Source: an uncultured Collinsella sp. (lineage in GTDB: Bacteria; Actinomycetota; Coriobacteriia; Coriobacteriales; Coriobacteriaceae). Taken from it: a DNA stretch of 64,000 nucleotides. Made by a program: the position numbers and the translations under genes. Shown one piece after another: positions 1 to 8,698 of this stretch (the stretch's first letter is position 1; every line of letters begins with the position of its first letter). A model generated the notes under the pieces. The model was given only the letters and a program-made list of their open reading frames with translations. It did no database searches and was not told where the DNA came from. The DNA is taken from NCBI GenBank assembly GCA_902470345.1, contig CABRGB010000002.1, positions 29,194-93,193 of the forward strand, written 5' to 3'.

Positions 1-1017
1 ACGGGCGGCACCGGCTCGTTCGGCAACACCGTGCTCAAGCACTTCATGAACACCGACCTGGCCGAGATCCGCATCTTCTCGCGCGACGAGAAGAAGCAGG
101 ACGACATGCGCCACCGCCTGCAGGAGAAGTCGCCCGAGCTCGCCTCCAAGGTCCGCTTCTTCATCGGCGACGTCCGCAACGCCCAGAGCGTGCGCGACGC
201 CATGCACGGCGTGGACTACATCTTCCACGCCGCCGCCCTGAAGCAGGTGCCCTCCTGCGAGTTCTTCCCCATGGAGGCCGTCCGCACCAACGTCATCGGC
301 ACGGACAACGTGCTCCACGCCGCCATCGAGGAGGGCGTGGACCGCGTCGTGTGCCTGTCCACCGACAAGGCGGCCTACCCCATCAACGCCATGGGCAAGT
401 CCAAGGCCATGATGGAGTCCATCATCTACGCCAACGCGCGCAACGGCGCCGGCCGCACCACCATCTGCTGCACCCGCTACGGCAACGTCATGTGCTCGCG
501 CGGCAGCGTCATCCCGCTGTTCATCGACCGCATCCGAAAGGGCGAGCCGCTGACGGTCACCGACCCCAACATGACCCGCTTCCTCATGAACCTGGACGAG
601 GCGGTCGACCTGGTGCAGTTCGCCTTCGAGCACGCCAACCCCGGCGACCTGTTCATCCAGAAGGCGCCGGCATCGACCATCGGCGACCTCGCCGAGGCCG
701 TGCAGGAGGTCTTCGGCCGCGTGGGCACCCAGGTCATCGGCACCCGCCACGGCGAGAAGCTCTTCGAGACGCTCATGACCCGCGAGGAGCGACTGCGGGC
801 CGAGGACATGGGCGGCTACTACCGCGTGGCCTGCGACTCGCGCGACCTGAACTACGACAAGTTCGTCGTGGACGGCGAGGTGGAGACCCAGGCCGACGAG
901 TCCTACACCTCCCACAACACCGAGAGGCTCGACGTTGCGGGCACCATCGCCAAGATCAAGACCGCCGGGTACGTGCAGCTTGCCCTGGAGGGCCGCGAGC
1001 ACGAGGCGGTGCAGTAG
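1..1017 (+). CDS. capE: UDP-N-acetylglucosamine 4,6-dehydratase/epimerase, CapE/FnlA type (5' truncated by window edge)
   Basis: The reading frame is open from base 1, so the start lies outside the window; 338 residues are visible. The N-terminal Rossmann motif TGGTGSFG is at visible residues 1-8. The STDKA (about 120-124) and MGKSK (131-135) segments are the active-site signature of FlaA1/CapE-type extended SDR enzymes. In the family this enzyme dehydrates UDP-GlcNAc and inverts C5, the first step towards UDP-L-FucNAc in the cytoplasm. The next two genes encode the CapF- and CapG-type enzymes that complete the pathway, and this order supports the assignment over other SDRs. The following gene starts one base after the stop, so they are cotranscribed. 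FlaA1/PseB dehydratases are the main alternative; the neighbours argue against it. Confidence 0.9.
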   Translation, partial: TGGTGSFGNTVLKHFMNTDLAEIRIFSRDEKKQDDMRHRLQEKSPELASKVRFFIGDVRNAQSVRDAMHGVDYIFHAAALKQVPSCEFFPMEAVRTNVIGTDNVLHAAIEEGVDRVVCLSTDKAAYPINAMGKSKAMMESIIYANARNGAGRTTICCTRYGNVMCSRGSVIPLFIDRIRKGEPLTVTDPNMTRFLMNLDEAVDLVQFAFEHANPGDLFIQKAPASTIGDLAEAVQEVFGRVGTQVIGTRHGEKLFETLMTREERLRAEDMGGYYRVACDSRDLNYDKFVVDGEVETQADESYTSHNTERLDVAGTIAKIKTAGYVQLALEGREHEAVQ

Positions 1018-1018
1018 G

Positions 1019-2236
1019 GTGCGCGTTCTCGTCACCGGCGCCAGGGGCTTCGTGGGCAGGAACCTCTGCTGCGCGCTGAAGAACATCCGCGACGGCAAGG
1101 ACCGCCGCGAGAAGTACCAGGCTTTATTGCCCCTCGAGGTCATGGAGTACGACATCGACTCGACGCCCGCCGAGCTGGAGGATTACTGCTCCCGCGCCGA
1201 CTTCGTCTTCAACCTGGCCGGCGTCAACCGCCCAAAGGAGCAATCCGAGTTCATGGAGGGCAACTTCGGGTTCGCCTCCACGCTGCTGGACACCTTGGAG
1301 CGCCACGGGAACAGGTGCCCCGTCATGCTCTCCAGCTCCGCGCAGGCGAGCCTGTCGGGCCGCTTCGAGGGCTCGGTCTACGGCGAGTCGAAGCTCGCGG
1401 GGGAGGGCCTGTTCCGCGAGTATTCCGAGCGCACCGGTGCCCCCGTGCTCATCTACCGCTTCCCCAACCTCTACGGCAAGTGGTGCCGGCCGCGCTACAA
1501 CTCCGCCGTGGCGACCTTCTGCGACGCCATCGCGAACGGCCGCCCCTACACCGTGAACGACCCCTCGGTGGAGCTGGAGCTCCTCTACATCGACGACCTG
1601 GTCGGCGAGATGCTGGGCGCGCTGCTGGGGCGTGAGCACCGCTGCGGCTACGACGGGCTGGAGCGCGTGGAGGGTGACGGGTTCTGCTACGTCCCGGAGA
1701 CCGATGTGAAGACCCTGGGCGAGATCGTCTACTTGCTCGACGGCTTCCGAGACAGCCGCGAGACGCTTGCCGTCCCCGATCTCACCGAGGACTCCTTCTC
1801 CAAGAAGCTCTGGAGCACGTTCCTGTCCTACTACGAGCCGGGGCACTTCGCCTACGGCCTCAGGCCCAATACGGACGACCGCGGCTCGTTCACCGAGTTC
1901 CTGCGCACGCCCGAGCGCGGCCAGGTCTCCATCAACGTCTCGAGGCCCGGCATCACCAAGGGCAACCACTGGCACATGAGCAAGTGGGAGAGGTTCCTGG
2001 TCGTCTCCGGCACCGCGTCGATCAAGCTGAGGAAGGTGGGGGAGGACGCCGATGGCAACCCGTTCCCCGTCGACGAGTACACCGTCTCCGGCTCCGACAT
2101 GCGAGCCGTGGAGATGATCCCGGGCTACACGCACTCCATCACCAACCTGTCCGACACCGAGGACCTCGTGACGGTCATGTGGGCCAACGAGCCCTTCGAC
2201 CCCGAGGACCCCGACACCTACTACGAGGAGGTCTAG
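1019..2236 (+). CDS. capF: UDP-2-acetamido-2,6-dideoxyhexulose reductase, CapF/FnlB type with C-terminal cupin
   Basis: A 405-residue bifunctional protein of the UDP-L-FucNAc pathway. The N-terminal half is a Rossmann SDR domain (TGARGFVG at residues 6-13) with the catalytic Y-x-x-x-K pair at Tyr121/Lys125 (YGESK). From about residue 270 a cupin domain follows, with an HWH metal-site motif and a GITKGNHWH segment, as in Staphylococcus CapF, where the cupin epimerises C3 and the SDR domain reduces C4. The GTG start at 1019 is chosen because it begins directly at the beta-strand before the NAD motif and one base after the capE stop. A longer in-frame start at 935 would lie inside capE and adds low-complexity sequence. 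The family is usually near 370 residues. Confidence 0.9.
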   Translation: MRVLVTGARGFVGRNLCCALKNIRDGKDRREKYQALLPLEVMEYDIDSTPAELEDYCSRADFVFNLAGVNRPKEQSEFMEGNFGFASTLLDTLERHGNRCPVMLSSSAQASLSGRFEGSVYGESKLAGEGLFREYSERTGAPVLIYRFPNLYGKWCRPRYNSAVATFCDAIANGRPYTVNDPSVELELLYIDDLVGEMLGALLGREHRCGYDGLERVEGDGFCYVPETDVKTLGEIVYLLDGFRDSRETLAVPDLTEDSFSKKLWSTFLSYYEPGHFAYGLRPNTDDRGSFTEFLRTPERGQVSINVSRPGITKGNHWHMSKWERFLVVSGTASIKLRKVGEDADGNPFPVDEYTVSGSDMRAVEMIPGYTHSITNLSDTEDLVTVMWANEPFDPEDPDTYYEEV

Positions 2237-2240
2237 CCGC

Positions 2241-3422
2241 ATGGGCAAGGACTATTCCGATATCCGCTTCAAGGACGACGGCCGCCTGAAGCTGCTCATC
2301 ATCGTTGGCACGCGCCCCGAGGTCATCCGCCTGTCAGAGGTCATCAAGAAGTGCCGCCGCCACTTCGACTGCCTGCTGGCGCACACCGGGCAGAACTACG
2401 ACTACACGCTCAACGGCATCTTCTTCCGCGACCTGGAGCTCGCCGACCCCGACGTCTACCTGGACGCCGTGGGCGCCGACCTGGGCGAGACCGTGGGCAA
2501 CATCATCGCCGCCTCCTACAAGCTCATGGTCCAGGTGCAGCCCGACGCGCTCCTCATCCTGGGCGACACCAACAGCTGCCTGTCCGCCATCGCGGCAAAG
2601 CGCCTGCACATCCCCATCTTCCACATGGAGGCGGGAAACCGCTGCAAGGACGAGTGCCTGCCCGAGGAGACCAACCGCCGCATCGTCGACGTGATCTCCG
2701 ACGTCAACCTGGCCTACTCCGAGCACGCCCGCCGCTACCTGAAGGACACCGGCTGCGCCCCGGAGCGCACCTACGTCACCGGCTCGCCCATGGCAGAGGT
2801 CCTGCGCGCCAACCTTGACAAGATCGAGGCGTCGGACGTCCTTACCGAGCTCGGCCTGGAGCCCAAGCGCTACATGCTGCTGTCCGCCCACCGCGAGGAG
2901 AACATCGACACCGAGTCCAACTTCACGAGCCTGTTCACCGCCATCAACGCGCTGGCCGAGAGGTACGACATGCCGATCCTGTACTCCTGCCACCCGCGCT
3001 CCCGCAAGCGCCTGGAGGCCACCGGCTTCGAGCTGGACCCGCGCGTGCGCATGCACGAGCCCATGGGCTTCCATGACTACAACTGCCTGCAGATGAACGC
3101 CTTCGCCGTTGTCTCCGACTCCGGCACCCTGCCCGAGGAGTCCAGCTTCTTCGCGTCTATCGGCCGTCCGTTCCCGGCGGTGTGCATCCGCACCTCCACC
3201 GAGCGCCCCGAGGCGCTGGACAAGGCCTGCTTCACGCTGGCCGGCATCAGCGAGCGCGGCCTGCTGCAGGCCGTCCGCACCGCCGTCGAGCTCGACGCGG
3301 AGGGATCGCTGCCCGAGGCGCCCGTTCCCGACTACGCCGACGAGACCGTCTCCACCAAGGTGGTCAAGATCATCCAGAGCTACACCGGCGTCGTGGACAA
3401 GATGGTGTGGAGGAAGGCTTAG
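2241..3422 (+). CDS. capG: UDP-N-acetylglucosamine 2-epimerase-like enzyme, CapG/FnlC type
   Basis: A 393-residue WecB-fold protein. GTRPE at residues 23-27 and the downstream HMEAGNRCKDECLPEE and DSGTLPEESSF segments are the substrate and active-site signatures of the UDP-GlcNAc 2-epimerase superfamily. Placed directly after capE and capF (4-bp gap), it should perform the last step, 2-epimerisation to UDP-L-FucNAc, rather than making UDP-ManNAc. It is cytoplasmic and strongly GC-rich like capE/capF. The next gene drops markedly in GC, so the FucNAc trio looks like one transferable block. Confidence 0.9.
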   Translation: MGKDYSDIRFKDDGRLKLLIIVGTRPEVIRLSEVIKKCRRHFDCLLAHTGQNYDYTLNGIFFRDLELADPDVYLDAVGADLGETVGNIIAASYKLMVQVQPDALLILGDTNSCLSAIAAKRLHIPIFHMEAGNRCKDECLPEETNRRIVDVISDVNLAYSEHARRYLKDTGCAPERTYVTGSPMAEVLRANLDKIEASDVLTELGLEPKRYMLLSAHREENIDTESNFTSLFTAINALAERYDMPILYSCHPRSRKRLEATGFELDPRVRMHEPMGFHDYNCLQMNAFAVVSDSGTLPEESSFFASIGRPFPAVCIRTSTERPEALDKACFTLAGISERGLLQAVRTAVELDAEGSLPEAPVPDYADETVSTKVVKIIQSYTGVVDKMVWRKA

Positions 3423-3424
3423 CC

Positions 3425-3940
3425 ATGGGTCTCGTCTACAAGATTCTCGACGGTGTCTCACGTGCCTATAACAAGCTTCTTCTAATGCCCTCGTTGCGCC
3501 GCTCCTTTGCTGCATGCGGCGAGAATGTGACTCTCGGCCGCCGCAGCGAGATTGCCGGAGCGGGGAATATCTACATGGGCCATGACGTGTACCTAGGTCC
3601 TGGAACAACGCTGCTCACGACCCGAGCGAAAATTCGCATCGGCGATTATGTCATGAGCGGGCCCAATCTTACCGTTATCACCGGCGATCACCGCACCGAC
3701 ATCCTCGATCGCCCCATGATAGAACTTACCGATGAGGATAAGCTCCCCGATAACGACCAGGATGTCGTTATCGGTAATGACGTGTGGATGGGCAGTGGAG
3801 TGACGGTTCTAAAGGGTGTCCATGTCTCTGATCATTCCGTTATTGCCGCCGGTGCCGTCGTAACCAAAGATGTAGAGCCTGAATATTCAATCTGGGGGGG
3901 GGTTCCTGCTCGCTGCCTAGGTTCGAGGCTTAAAGGATAA
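3425..3940 (+). CDS. Hexapeptide-repeat O-acetyltransferase (WcaF/Maa-like)
   Basis: A 171-residue left-handed beta-helix acyltransferase. Hexapeptide turns such as IRIGDYV, VVIGNDVWMGSGVTVLKGV and HSVIAAGAVVTKDV, and the closing IWGGVPAR motif, are typical of acetyl-CoA-dependent sugar O-acetyltransferases. The ATG at 3425 lies 2 bp after the capG stop. It probably acetylates a sugar of the surface polysaccharide or its nucleotide precursor. Base composition is clearly more AT-rich than the capE-G block, suggesting separate acquisition. A run of nine G (3894-3902) encodes Trp157-Gly-Gly-Val. Loss or gain of one G would replace only the last dozen or so residues. Confidence 0.85.
   Translation: MGLVYKILDGVSRAYNKLLLMPSLRRSFAACGENVTLGRRSEIAGAGNIYMGHDVYLGPGTTLLTTRAKIRIGDYVMSGPNLTVITGDHRTDILDRPMIELTDEDKLPDNDQDVVIGNDVWMGSGVTVLKGVHVSDHSVIAAGAVVTKDVEPEYSIWGGVPARCLGSRLKG
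3894..3902 (+). repeat. Homopolymer G9 tract inside acetyltransferase gene
   Basis: Nine consecutive G residues lie within codons 157-160 of the hexapeptide acetyltransferase. In the sequence as given the frame is open. One G fewer reaches a stop at 3918 and one G more a stop at 3931, so the gene would be altered only at its C-terminus. Tracts of this length are prone to slippage in other bacteria. Confidence 0.9.
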
Positions 3941-3942
3941 CG

Positions 3943-5025
3943 ATGGTTTCAGCTAAAAATAGAGTACACGCGAAAGTTCTAATGGTTGGCCCCGACCTTT
4001 CTTTGCACGGCGGAATTGTTTCCGTCGTGCAAGGCTATCTCGATGGAGGTCTTCCTGAAGCATGTGATGCCTTCGAGTACCTGGGGACGGGGGTCGGTTC
4101 CTCAAAGCTCAGTAAGTCTCTCGCATTTACCCGGGCGTTGATTCGCTATGCGATGATCATGCCATCCTATGACATCATTCATTTACACATAAGCGCCCGT
4201 GGGTCTTACAAACGAAAGTCAATTATGGCACGTATGGCCCACAAAGCTGGCAAGTACGTGATACTTCATGATCACGATGGGGAGTTTAAGAAGGCTTTCG
4301 AAGAGGGCGGAGAGTCCTACCGTATTGATGTAAGAAAGACCTTCAGTATCGCCGACCGAGTTGTGGTTTTGTCGGAAGAATGGCGTGACTACTTTTCGGA
4401 GAACGTTTGCGACCTGGAGAAGATTAACGTCGTTCATAACGGTGTTAAAGTCCCAGATCAGCCATGCTCACCTTGTTCGCGTCAAGACGTCCTATTTTTA
4501 GGACGTCTTGACGCGCGCAAGAGCCCTGACGTGCTCTTGCGCGCGTCAAGAGAAATCCTGTCGCGTTTCCCCGACACCAAGGTCGTATTTGGTGGAGACG
4601 GAGAGGTCGAAAAGAATAAATCTCTTGCGGCAGAGCTCGGTATTGCCGACCGCTGCGAGTTCCACGGCTGGGTCGCGGGCGCAGAACGCGAGGAGCTCTT
4701 CGAGCGTGCAGCGGTGTATTGCCTTCCCTCCAAAAACGAGGGGCTCCCCATGAGCGTTCTTGAGGCCATGGCCAGAGGAATTCCAACTGTCGCCACTCCC
4801 GTTGGTGGAATTCCTCAAGTAATTAATGATGGTGTTAATGGGGTTCTGATTCCGGTTGATAACCATCAAGCTCTGGCCGTTGCATTGAATCATCTTCTCG
4901 AATCAAGCGAGCTTAGAAAAGAAATGGGAACTTTGGCCCGAAAAAAGATACTCAGCTCATTCGATATCAATCTGCTCTTGAGCGAAATACTCGGCATCTA
5001 TTGCAATGCTGTCAGCGGTAATTAG
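3943..5025 (+). CDS. Glycosyltransferase, GT4 family
   Basis: A 360-residue GT-B glycosyltransferase. The N-terminal GPDLSLHGGIVSVV acceptor-side loop, the inter-domain VLFLGRLDARKSPDVLL strand and the C-terminal donor-site block (PSKNEGLPMSVLEAMARGIPTVAT, with E-x7-E) are characteristic of GT4 retaining transferases. It presumably adds one sugar to the lipid-linked repeat unit at the cytoplasmic face. It starts 2 bp after the acetyltransferase stop, with AAAGGA as the ribosome site. The central coding segment (4478-4551) carries two long perfect inverted repeats that overlap each other, which is unusual inside an otherwise normal, conserved-looking reading frame. The acceptor sugar cannot be predicted. 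Confidence 0.88.
   Translation: MVSAKNRVHAKVLMVGPDLSLHGGIVSVVQGYLDGGLPEACDAFEYLGTGVGSSKLSKSLAFTRALIRYAMIMPSYDIIHLHISARGSYKRKSIMARMAHKAGKYVILHDHDGEFKKAFEEGGESYRIDVRKTFSIADRVVVLSEEWRDYFSENVCDLEKINVVHNGVKVPDQPCSPCSRQDVLFLGRLDARKSPDVLLRASREILSRFPDTKVVFGGDGEVEKNKSLAAELGIADRCEFHGWVAGAEREELFERAAVYCLPSKNEGLPMSVLEAMARGIPTVATPVGGIPQVINDGVNGVLIPVDNHQALAVALNHLLESSELRKEMGTLARKKILSSFDINLLLSEILGIYCNAVSGN
4478..4551 (+). repeat. Two overlapping long perfect inverted repeats within a glycosyltransferase gene
   Basis: Arms 4478-4493 and 4500-4515 pair perfectly over 16 bp around a 6-nt loop. Arms 4506-4524 and 4533-4551 pair perfectly over 19 bp around an 8-nt loop. The two stems share bases 4506-4515, so only one can form at full length at a time. 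They encode the conserved GT4 strand near LGRLDARKSPDVLLRAS. Confidence 0.95.
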
Positions 5026-5028
5026 AGG

Positions 5029-6117
5029 ATGAAATTGAATTCAAAGACGTTAACAAATGAAGCTGGGCATATTGTTTTTGTTCACCCTTCCCTTATGGGT
5101 GGCGGGGCCGAGCGTGTCTCGCTTGCGCTCGCGTCGTACTTCGTTGCTCATGGCTTTAAGTTTACGTACCTGCTAACAAAGAGCCCACTCATTGATTACG
5201 ACATTCCAAAAGGAGTCGAGGTAATTTCACGATTTGCTAGTCCCTCGGTCAAGCCCCTGCAGCAGATTCGTTACATACGTTGCGCCATGAAGGCCAACCC
5301 TAAGGCGACCTTCATCTCTTTTCTGCCGCATCAGAACATGTACACGCTCATGGCATCCACGGGCTTGCCCAATAAAGTCGTCGTATCAGTCCGTAATGAC
5401 CCGCGTTTCGACTTCCCGGGCAACGCTGCACTTCCCGGCGTTCGTGATGTCCTGTATCACAAGGCAGCGGCTATCGTTTTCCAGACGCAGTCCCAGAAGG
5501 ATTTGTTCCCACGATCCCTACAGGAAAAGGGCACGGTCATCCTGAACCCCATATCCGGCTCTGTCCCTGAGCCCTTCGAGGGGCCCAGGCGCAAGGCCAT
5601 CGTGACCTCAGGGCGCTTGGAGGAGCAGAAGAACCACGGCATGACAATCAGAGCGTTCGCCGAGTTCCATAAGTCCCATCCTGACTTCACGCTTGAGGTT
5701 TTCGGCAAGGGAAGCTTGGAAGCCGAACTCAAGCAGCTCGCGAACGATCTCGGCGTCGCAGAATCCGTAGTCTTTGAGGGCTTCAGTCCAGACGCCCTCG
5801 AGCACGTGCGAACTGCGTCGGCCTTCGTCATGTCCTCGCGATTCGAAGGACTGTCGAACTCCATGCTCGAGGCGCTTGCTATGGGCGTACCCACGGTCTG
5901 CACTCGCTGTCTCGGCGGCGGAGCCGAGACGGTCATCGAAGACGGTGTAAACGGCTTGCTCGTCGACGTCGACGATCTTGCTGCCGAGGCGCGCTCATTT
6001 GACCGGATTGTTGATGACCTCGAATTTGCGCAAACCATTTCGACTCGGGCCCGAATGCTCCGCGACGAGCTTTCGCTCGAAAACATCGGAAACTCCTGGC
6101 GGAGGCTGATCTCATAG
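5029..6117 (+). CDS. Glycosyltransferase, GT4 family
   Basis: A 362-residue GT4-like transferase. SLMGGGAERVSLALA near the N-terminus is the glycine-rich acceptor loop. TSGRLEEQKNHGMTIRAFAEF begins the C-terminal domain, and SRFEGLSNSMLEALAMGVPTV is the donor-binding block with the EGLSNSMLEALAMG pattern. Start ATG at 5029 follows the previous stop by 3 bp. Second sugar transferase of the capsule operon; the linkage made is not predictable from sequence. Confidence 0.87.
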   Translation: MKLNSKTLTNEAGHIVFVHPSLMGGGAERVSLALASYFVAHGFKFTYLLTKSPLIDYDIPKGVEVISRFASPSVKPLQQIRYIRCAMKANPKATFISFLPHQNMYTLMASTGLPNKVVVSVRNDPRFDFPGNAALPGVRDVLYHKAAAIVFQTQSQKDLFPRSLQEKGTVILNPISGSVPEPFEGPRRKAIVTSGRLEEQKNHGMTIRAFAEFHKSHPDFTLEVFGKGSLEAELKQLANDLGVAESVVFEGFSPDALEHVRTASAFVMSSRFEGLSNSMLEALAMGVPTVCTRCLGGGAETVIEDGVNGLLVDVDDLAAEARSFDRIVDDLEFAQTISTRARMLRDELSLENIGNSWRRLIS

Positions 6118-6122
6118 CCATT

Positions 6123-7487
6123 ATGAACAATAAATTCTTCAATGTCCCGGCAGCGTCTCCTGTCAAGGAAGGTGGCCGCAAGCGGGCGGTTATCCAGTAC
6201 TTGCTCTGCTACTGCGTGCTACTCACGGGCAACTCGTATCTCATGTCATACTTCATCGAGCCCTACGTCAACTACCTCGCTGTATTCGTCATAGCAATCG
6301 CGCTTCTCGTCCCCAAGTACTGGCACTTCCGTGATGTGGCGTTTGTAACGAGCGTCCTCGTGATGTCCATGTTGGTAAGGATCACGGCTGGCGGTGCGGG
6401 CATCTCAGTATTCACCCGATATGCACTGACCATCGGCCTCATCGTCTTCGCCATCAAGGTATCGCCGGCGAACTTCCTCAAGCGCATGCTCCGGATCATA
6501 TGCTTCTTAACGGCGGTGAGTCTGGTACTCTACTTCGCCCGTCTCGCAGTCCCCGGCCTGTACTACAGGCTGCCCTTCTATGAGTTCGAGTCGCAAGGCA
6601 CCTATTACAGCATGGCGGCGGCAGATTCCGTGAACTTCCACACCAAGGGCCTTTTCCTGTGCTGCGTTCGCGAAGGCGAAGCACGCAACATTGGCATCTT
6701 CACCGAGCCTGGCGTCTTCCAAGGGATCCTCACGGCGGCCCTCTTCTGTGTCGTGTTCATGTACGAGCGGATGAGCGTCAGCCCCAAGGAGCGTGCCGTC
6801 TCTGCCCTGGTCTTCCTCCTCGGCATCGTTACCTGCGGATCTACGACCGGATTTATTTCGTTGCTTGCCATGCTTGCGTTCTATTTCATCCTCCCCTCCG
6901 GGGACCTGCGCAGACGAAAAGTCTCAGCGAAGGGTGGTTTCAAGCAATATCTGGTTCTTTTGGTGTCGTTGGGCCTTATGGCGTTGGTGTGCGACTACTA
7001 CGTGCGCGGCGACGCATCCATCCTCGTTGAGTCCGTATTCAGCAAGCTCTTCAGCTCCGAGGGTTCCTTCAACGTAAACCAGGGCAACGGTGCAGTGAGA
7101 ATCGACTCGGTCGTGGCGTCCCTAGAGCTGTTGACGCAGCACCCCTTTGGAGTCGGATTCGACGAGGTCCAGGCATACAAGGGCGCGCTGTCGGTAGGCG
7201 CCGGGTTGTTTACCACCACGGCCGCATTGGGCTTTCCGTTCGCTCTCGCGTACCTCTACTGGCTTTTGGCTCCCGTATTTAGCTCGCGTATTGGCGCCGC
7301 CGCCGTCTGTAGTTATCTGTTCCTGTACTTCAACTTCGCGGTTTCACAGTCGCTCGTACTGACGCCGCTGCTCGTTTCCATCTCTGTCTATCTCGCCCTG
7401 TGCAACGAGAAGGGGGTGACTGCCGATGAGGATAGCGTGGCTGTGCAACGCGCCGGTGCGTGCGATAAGCGAGGCGCTTGGGCGTAG
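6123..7487 (+). CDS. Wzy-like polysaccharide polymerase (O-antigen ligase/polymerase-type membrane protein)
   Basis: A 454-residue protein made mostly of hydrophobic helices (about 10-12), with a large extracytoplasmic loop between the middle helices (around residues 140-190, containing the FTEPGVFQG segment). This layout, and the location among glycosyltransferases and a flippase, fits Wzy, which joins flipped repeat units on the outer face of the membrane. Wzy proteins are poorly conserved, so this rests on topology and context. The last 62 bp overlap the next gene in another frame, implying translational coupling. Confidence 0.75.
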   Translation: MNNKFFNVPAASPVKEGGRKRAVIQYLLCYCVLLTGNSYLMSYFIEPYVNYLAVFVIAIALLVPKYWHFRDVAFVTSVLVMSMLVRITAGGAGISVFTRYALTIGLIVFAIKVSPANFLKRMLRIICFLTAVSLVLYFARLAVPGLYYRLPFYEFESQGTYYSMAAADSVNFHTKGLFLCCVREGEARNIGIFTEPGVFQGILTAALFCVVFMYERMSVSPKERAVSALVFLLGIVTCGSTTGFISLLAMLAFYFILPSGDLRRRKVSAKGGFKQYLVLLVSLGLMALVCDYYVRGDASILVESVFSKLFSSEGSFNVNQGNGAVRIDSVVASLELLTQHPFGVGFDEVQAYKGALSVGAGLFTTTAALGFPFALAYLYWLLAPVFSSRIGAAAVCSYLFLYFNFAVSQSLVLTPLLVSISVYLALCNEKGVTADEDSVAVQRAGACDKRGAWA

Positions 7488-8694
7488 CGGATCTGTAAAT
7501 AGTGGGTGGCTCGACGGCGCCTTCGCCGACGTGATGTCTGTCGGTGAGCATGAGCTCATCATCTTCTATCCTCAGAAAGTCGAGCCAAGGGTGGAACGGT
7601 CCTCAGGTACCGGTTTCGAGGCCCACGGCTTTTTCTGGTCAAAGGGAGACCTCCGCGAACGCGATGCCGCAAAAGGCCTGTTCACCGAAGTCCTTGCATC
7701 GACCAAGCCCGACGTCGTACACATCTTCGGCTCGGAGAACGAGTTCGGCGAGCTCATGGCCCAAGCCGCCGGGGACTGCGGGCTGCTAGACAGGACGGTT
7801 GTCTCGATCCAGGGCCTCGTGTCAGTAATTAGCCGCCAATTCATGCCTGGTTTCCCGGATGCCTGGCTTAAGTGCATGACGCTTTCCGAGCTCAAGAACC
7901 ACTATTCTCTCTACCAGCAGCGTGAGGGCTACCGGAGGCGGGGCCAAAGCGAGGAACGACTTATCGCCTTGGTTCACCATATTATAGGGCGCACGAGGTG
8001 GGACGAGGGCTGTTGTCGGCTTGTGAACCCCGATATCGAGTACCACCACGTCGGGGAAAGCCTTCGGCCCGAGTTCTATGAAGCCTCTCCGACGAGGGAC
8101 GCGTCATCGCATAGGCTCTACTTCAGTCAGGGCTCCAAGCCCATCAAAGCCATGTACCGCCTCGTCGAGGCCCTGCCCGCCGTCGCGCGGCGGGTGCCCG
8201 ACGTGCAAGTCGTCGTCGCAGGCTCTTTTGGCCTTCGCACAGACCCCTTGAGAGGTTCCTCCTACGATCGGTATCTGGCGAGGAAGATGGATGAACTTGG
8301 CGTTCGCGACCGTTTCGAGTTCGTGGGTTCGCTCGGCCCCGCCGAGGTCATCGCCCAGATGGCGCTCTGCTCTGCCTTTGTGTCCACCTCTGCGATAGAG
8401 AACTCCCCTAACTCCATGGGTGAGGCCATGATGATGGGGTTGCCCTGCGTCGCTACATTCGTGGGCGGTGTGCCCGACATCGCGGAGCACGGCAAGGAGG
8501 CCCTGCTCGTGCCCTTCAACGAGACCGAGCTTATATCGGACGCCCTCATCCGTGTCCTCACGGACGAATCACTCGCTCGCGAGCTCGGTGATGCGGGCAG
8601 GGAAAGGGCCAACATAAACCACTCAAGAACTGCAAACCGGAAAGCGTTGCTCGGGGCATATACCCGCATCGCGGCCCATAGCGTCTGGAACTAG
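7426..8694 (+). CDS. Glycosyltransferase, GT4-like
   Basis: A 422-residue GT-B protein. It starts at ATG 7426 inside the end of the polymerase gene, preceded by a GAAGGGGG ribosome site. The N-terminus (MRIAWLCNAPV) is a Rossmann strand. The C-terminal block NSPNSMGEAMMMGLPCVATFVGGVPD is the GT4 donor-site signature. It contains IQGLVSVI and a long middle insertion. Presumed to build the polysaccharide repeat unit. Codon use and GC return to the high-GC pattern of the host. Confidence 0.85.
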   Translation: MRIAWLCNAPVRAISEALGRSGSVNSGWLDGAFADVMSVGEHELIIFYPQKVEPRVERSSGTGFEAHGFFWSKGDLRERDAAKGLFTEVLASTKPDVVHIFGSENEFGELMAQAAGDCGLLDRTVVSIQGLVSVISRQFMPGFPDAWLKCMTLSELKNHYSLYQQREGYRRRGQSEERLIALVHHIIGRTRWDEGCCRLVNPDIEYHHVGESLRPEFYEASPTRDASSHRLYFSQGSKPIKAMYRLVEALPAVARRVPDVQVVVAGSFGLRTDPLRGSSYDRYLARKMDELGVRDRFEFVGSLGPAEVIAQMALCSAFVSTSAIENSPNSMGEAMMMGLPCVATFVGGVPDIAEHGKEALLVPFNETELISDALIRVLTDESLARELGDAGRERANINHSRTANRKALLGAYTRIAAHSVWN

Positions 8695-8698
8695 CTGT

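Noticed and set aside
935..1018. Longer start for capF
   Set aside because: The extra residues would lie in capE and look like frame-shadow sequence; GTG 1019 starts at the NAD-binding strand.
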